From the NCBI GenBank assembly GCA_964428205.1, contig CAYRXE010000012.1, forward strand, positions 1 through 21,748: a DNA stretch of 21,748 nt. The letters are read 5' to 3'. The position numbers were made by a program, and so were the translations under genes. The notes beneath the pieces are model-generated. The model searched no databases and was not told the origin of the DNA. It saw only the letters and a list, made by a program, of their open reading frames with translations. Origin of the DNA: CAYRXE01 sp964428205 (GTDB taxonomy: Bacteria > Patescibacteriota > Gracilibacteria > Peribacterales > Peribacteraceae). Of the stretch, positions 20,279 through 21,748 are shown in pieces (the first letter of the stretch is position 1; every line of letters starts with the position of its first letter).

Positions 20279-21340
20279 GTGCGCCAACGTATTTTCCTCG
20301 TCATTGCCGCTCTCGTCGTGCCTGTTTTTGTGCAGGCTGCCGATGCGCCTATTTCACGTCGCGATGCGTTCGTGACTCTTTGGGAAAGCATTCGTCGTCC
20401 GGCTGTGGAAAGTAGAGGAGGGTGGTACACCGACATGCCCGCAACCGAACGCGGTGCACTGGAGATCAACTACGCAAAGCGCAGACAAATTTTGGATGAC
20501 ACCGAAGAGTTCCGTCCCAACGATCCGCTCATGATGCGCGAAGCACTCTTGTGGATGTTCCGTGTTCGCAACATTGCGGATCCCGATGACATCACCGAAG
20601 AAACGCTGCAGCCATTTTTAGAAAAATATCCGCTCGGAAGTTACCTCAAACGCGGCGAGGATGGAAATTTTCGAGTAGTCGAAAAAGCGCTTACAGAAGC
20701 CGAATTCGGCGATCTCCTGCGCAAGTTTGATCAGATGCTCCGAGACGAAGTACACGAGACGAGTTTTTACTCCGAAAAATTTCACGGCAAGGGCACGGCC
20801 TTCGGTGAGCCGTTCGATATGTACGCACTCACTGCTGCGCATCGCACCTTCCCGCACAACACGCTCGTGAAAGTGACGAACGTCGCGAATGATAAAAGTG
20901 TGACCGTGCGCATCAACGATCGTGGTCCGTTTGTAGAAGGCCGCGACATGGACTTGAGTCTTGCTGCATTCACGACGATTGCCGAGCGAAGTCAGGGGAA
21001 GATCAACGCGCGCTACGATCGCCTGGGAGACATCACACTCATTGGTCCATGTGCGCAGCTTGGCAACATGCAACGTAGGCTCTTCCGTCGCACATTGCTC
21101 ACGCGTGGCGTGCCCACGGTGATGGAACTGGGTGGCGTCATGACACTCGATGCCAAGGCCTCGTTTGTGGTGCTCGAACAGCGGTACCCGGATGGCGAAG
21201 GAAGCTTTGTGCAGGATTGGGTGCTGCCTGGAGAGAAGTACACGTTCACACCGTCTCTCGAAGGTACGTATCGTTTCCTCTTGGGAACCAAAGAAGGGCA
21301 GCAAAAATGGATGACAATGCAGGTGGCGAAGTGTAATTAA
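20279..21340 (+). CDS. RlpA-like double-psi beta-barrel protein with SLH-like N-terminal domain
   Basis: 353 residues from GTG 20279, chosen because a signal peptide follows at once (RQRIFLVIAALVVPVFVQA) and a promoter sits just upstream; the frame is open 13 codons further. Residues about 30-110 resemble an S-layer homology domain (SRRDAFVTLWESI, YAKRRQILDD, FRPNDPLMMREALLWMFRV). Residues about 160-235 are a clear RlpA-type DPBB domain: SFYSEKFHGKGTAFGEPFDM, LTAAHRTFPHNT and VRINDRGPFVEGR in order, with the conserved His and Asp. RlpA proteins are septal lytic transglycosylases acting on stem-free glycan. A C-terminal beta-rich part follows. The SLH-like region may anchor it to the wall or surface layer. 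It ends 1 nt before the convergent helicase gene. Confidence 0.86.
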   Translation: MRQRIFLVIAALVVPVFVQAADAPISRRDAFVTLWESIRRPAVESRGGWYTDMPATERGALEINYAKRRQILDDTEEFRPNDPLMMREALLWMFRVRNIADPDDITEETLQPFLEKYPLGSYLKRGEDGNFRVVEKALTEAEFGDLLRKFDQMLRDEVHETSFYSEKFHGKGTAFGEPFDMYALTAAHRTFPHNTLVKVTNVANDKSVTVRINDRGPFVEGRDMDLSLAAFTTIAERSQGKINARYDRLGDITLIGPCAQLGNMQRRLFRRTLLTRGVPTVMELGGVMTLDAKASFVVLEQRYPDGEGSFVQDWVLPGEKYTFTPSLEGTYRFLLGTKEGQQKWMTMQVAKCN

Positions 21341-21341
21341 T

Positions 21342-21748
21342 TTATTTTTTACCGTTTACACCGTTTGAGAGTCCTTTGAAGGAGATTTGATCTTCCTCAA
21401 GGATTGATTCTTCGGCAATACCGTCGTTGATCAGCCTGAACATGGTGCGTTGAACTTCGAGATTTTTTTCGTGTACTTGATCATAGGTGCCTTGCGCAAA
21501 GAAGAGATCGTAAGCAGTCTCCGCTTTTAATTGATGATCAGCATCTGAATGCGCAAGTGCGTACTGTTCGGCTGCTTTCTTGCTCTCAAATTCCTCATAA
21601 TTTCCATTTTCTTTAACGAGCCATCTCTTTTTTGTGTCTTCTAAGAATTTTGGCGGGTATGCACTAATCATGCGGTAATACTTCACTGTTGCATGTGTCA
21701 TGCGAGATGGATCAATACGGTGAATACGATCTTCCGCTTGAATTTCTT
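21342..21748 (-). CDS. SNF2-family helicase, C-terminal end (5' part beyond the window)
   Basis: The frame is open from the window edge through the first in-frame ATG (21701). The residues before it read EIQAEDRIHRIDPSRM, the motif VI region of SNF2/SWI2-type superfamily 2 helicases (Q-x-x-D-R-x-H-R-I), so the ATG at 21701 is internal. About 134 residues are visible. After motif VI comes a normal TVKYYRMIS strand, then a charged insert (about 45 residues, KKRWLVKENGNYEEFESKK and onward) before FFAQGTYDQVHEKNLEVQ, which matches the usual EGT-ID-x-x-x-x-x-x-x-K helix. The catalytic N-terminal lobe is not in the window, so the full role (chromatin-like remodelling, RapA-like, or part of a defence or restriction system) cannot be told. 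Confidence 0.75.
   Translation of the reverse strand, partial: EIQAEDRIHRIDPSRMTHATVKYYRMISAYPPKFLEDTKKRWLVKENGNYEEFESKKAAEQYALAHSDADHQLKAETAYDLFFAQGTYDQVHEKNLEVQRTMFRLINDGIAEESILEEDQISFKGLSNGVNGKK

Noticed and set aside
1..21748. CRISPR arrays, insertion sequences or prophage
   Set aside because: No array of regularly spaced repeats, no transposase- or integrase-like product and no phage structural genes were seen. The only direct repeats are gene-internal or the tRNA-His pair.

Overview
The window looks like chromosomal DNA of a small-genome bacterium, most likely a member of the Candidate Phyla Radiation (Patescibacteria). A Peregrinibacteria/Peribacteria-like lineage is a reasonable guess, but nothing here proves it. 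Supporting signs are many genes with no Shine-Dalgarno (SD) site, several starts that look leaderless, a pilin-like membrane protein of the type common in CPR genomes, a much shortened ATP synthase delta subunit, and compact gene spacing. TGA ends several genes, so the UGA=Gly code of Gracilibacteria/Absconditabacteria does not apply. No phage, IS or CRISPR elements were seen.

Layout. (1) 1-6010, plus: an F1Fo ATP synthase operon in the order atpD(partial)-atpC-atpI/Z-like-atpB-atpE-atpF-atpH-atpA-atpG. The usual order is I-B-E-F-H-A-G-D-C, so beta/epsilon lead here. This recalls N-ATPase operons, but the c subunit lacks the usual Na+ ligands and a delta gene is present. (2) 6059-6327, minus: ribosomal protein bS21 with its own terminator. 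(3) 6556-8959, plus: gyrB, then a small membrane protein. (4) 8964-11677, minus: a GT2 glycosyltransferase, an 81-residue unknown protein with a strong SD, and hisS. (5) 11832-12932, plus: a secreted protein of unknown function, tRNA-His(GTG) preceded by an orphan copy of its own 5' end, and a 54-residue acidic protein. (6) 13054-13977, plus: a sugar epimerase-like TIM-barrel protein with an SD, different codon choice and its own terminator, perhaps acquired. (7) 14028-17172, minus: a two-gene operon encoding a triple-repeat T4SS-pilin-like membrane protein and a single-pass PKD-domain protein with a long Pro/Glu-rich cytoplasmic tail. (8) 17263-21340, plus: an M24 Xaa-Pro peptidase, a 3D-domain protein with three peptidoglycan-binding repeats, a 141-residue unknown protein, and an RlpA-like double-psi beta-barrel protein. 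(9) 21342-21748, minus: the C-terminal end of an SNF2-family helicase that runs off the window.

Regulation seen in the sequence. Several genes (gyrB, GT2, the 226-residue secreted protein, the M24 peptidase, RlpA-like) have a -10 box ending only 6-9 nt before the start codon, which suggests leaderless mRNAs. The -10 boxes resemble TGnTAnACT/TACACT. Others have short C/T-rich leaders. Only the 81-residue protein and the epimerase show a clear, well-spaced SD.

Functionally the window combines energy conversion and core information genes (gyrB, hisS, tRNA-His, bS21) with an envelope block: the pilin-like/PKD operon, two lytic-transglycosylase-like proteins and a glycosyltransferase. The least familiar parts are the triple-pilin/PKD pair and the duplicated 5' end of tRNA-His.
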